Shown piece by piece: positions 13,855-13,995 of a stretch of DNA of 13,995 nucleotides. The number at the start of each line of letters is the position of its first letter. Position 1 is the first letter of the stretch. A program made the position numbers and the translations under genes. The stretch is from CBDVAK01 sp965371945 (GTDB lineage Bacteria > Pseudomonadota > Gammaproteobacteria > Competibacterales > JAHEDQ01): assembly GCA_965371945.1 (NCBI GenBank), contig CBDVAK010000064.1, positions 1 to 13,995 of the forward strand, in the 5' to 3' direction. The notes below the pieces were generated by a model. That model was not told the DNA's origin. It saw only the letters and a program-made list of their open reading frames with translations, and did no database searches.

Positions 13855-13995
13855 TTGCCAGGCACTGTGTTCGATGATTTCGTCGTCACCCGCAGTCAAA
13901 GTGCTTGGTCCGGAACGTCAGGTGATTGACGGAAATCGTCTTAGGCGATTGGCCGAAACAAAGTTACCAGATTGCGCAGGATTTTCGTCTGCCTG
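13855..13995. other. Right-end intergenic sequence
   Basis: No gene or terminator is supported between the toxin stop and the window end. The only notable content is the right copy of the direct repeat and a weak AATCG/CGATT symmetry at its left edge. Confidence 0.4.
13940..13988 (+). repeat. Right copy of the imperfect ~50-bp direct repeat
   Basis: It aligns in the same orientation with 7974-8019 (39 identical columns of 50 by hand). It lies about 85 bp after the toxin gene and close to the window end, so its right limit cannot be seen. Its AACAAAGTTACC (13957-13968) also occurs at 8518-8529, but a shared 12-mer alone is expected by chance in 14 kb. Confidence 0.6.

Noticed and set aside
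1..13995. CRISPR array, insertion sequence or integrase
   Set aside because: No regularly spaced repeats, no transposase or recombinase motifs and no terminal inverted repeats of an insertion sequence were seen on either strand.

Overview
The window looks like a chromosomal segment of an autotrophic gammaproteobacterium. Two Calvin-cycle enzymes (class I fructose-1,6-bisphosphatase and phosphoribulokinase) lie within about 4 kb of each other. The housekeeping genes around them (ampD, a YjjV-type TatD hydrolase, tas, trmB) read closest to gammaproteobacterial versions. The DNA is GC-rich by eye. A purple or colourless sulfur bacterium of the Chromatiales type would fit, but species cannot be read from this sequence.

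Left half (1-7900), conserved core. On the + strand, fbp and ampD lie one base apart. They converge, with an 18-bp overlap, on a minus-strand pair tas then tatD-like. Also on the minus strand, an SLC13-type anion transporter with two RCK_C (TrkA_C) domains lies 28 bp upstream of prk and probably forms an operon with it. A 14-bp perfect palindrome with a 12-nt loop sits between prk and tas. trmB (minus) and a small H-NS family gene (plus) diverge from a shared intergenic region, and the H-NS gene ends in an 11-bp perfect hairpin.

Right half (7900-13995), sparser and more accessory in character. A tRNA-Gly(CCC) gene is followed by 578 bp with no convincing gene. Next comes a 1214-residue exported protein that joins an N-terminal CSLREA/parallel beta-helix part to a C-terminal C25 (gingipain-type) cysteine peptidase with an intact His/Cys pair. 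Last is a RES-Xre toxin-antitoxin module with a well-formed promoter embedded in inverted repeats. An imperfect direct repeat of about 50 bp (39 matching columns of 50 by hand alignment) occurs at 7974-8019 and again at 13940-13988, so it brackets the tRNA, the peptidase gene and the toxin-antitoxin pair.

How the genes relate: fbp and prk act in CO2 fixation, and the transporter co-oriented with prk may supply or remove an anion tied to that metabolism. The remaining core genes cover peptidoglycan recycling, tRNA modification and nucleoid organisation. The right-hand genes look like cell-surface/secreted and stability functions carried in an accessory segment. The least ordinary items are the CSLREA-beta-helix-C25 fusion, the flanking repeat pair, the prk-transporter operon and the operator layout of the RES-Xre promoter.
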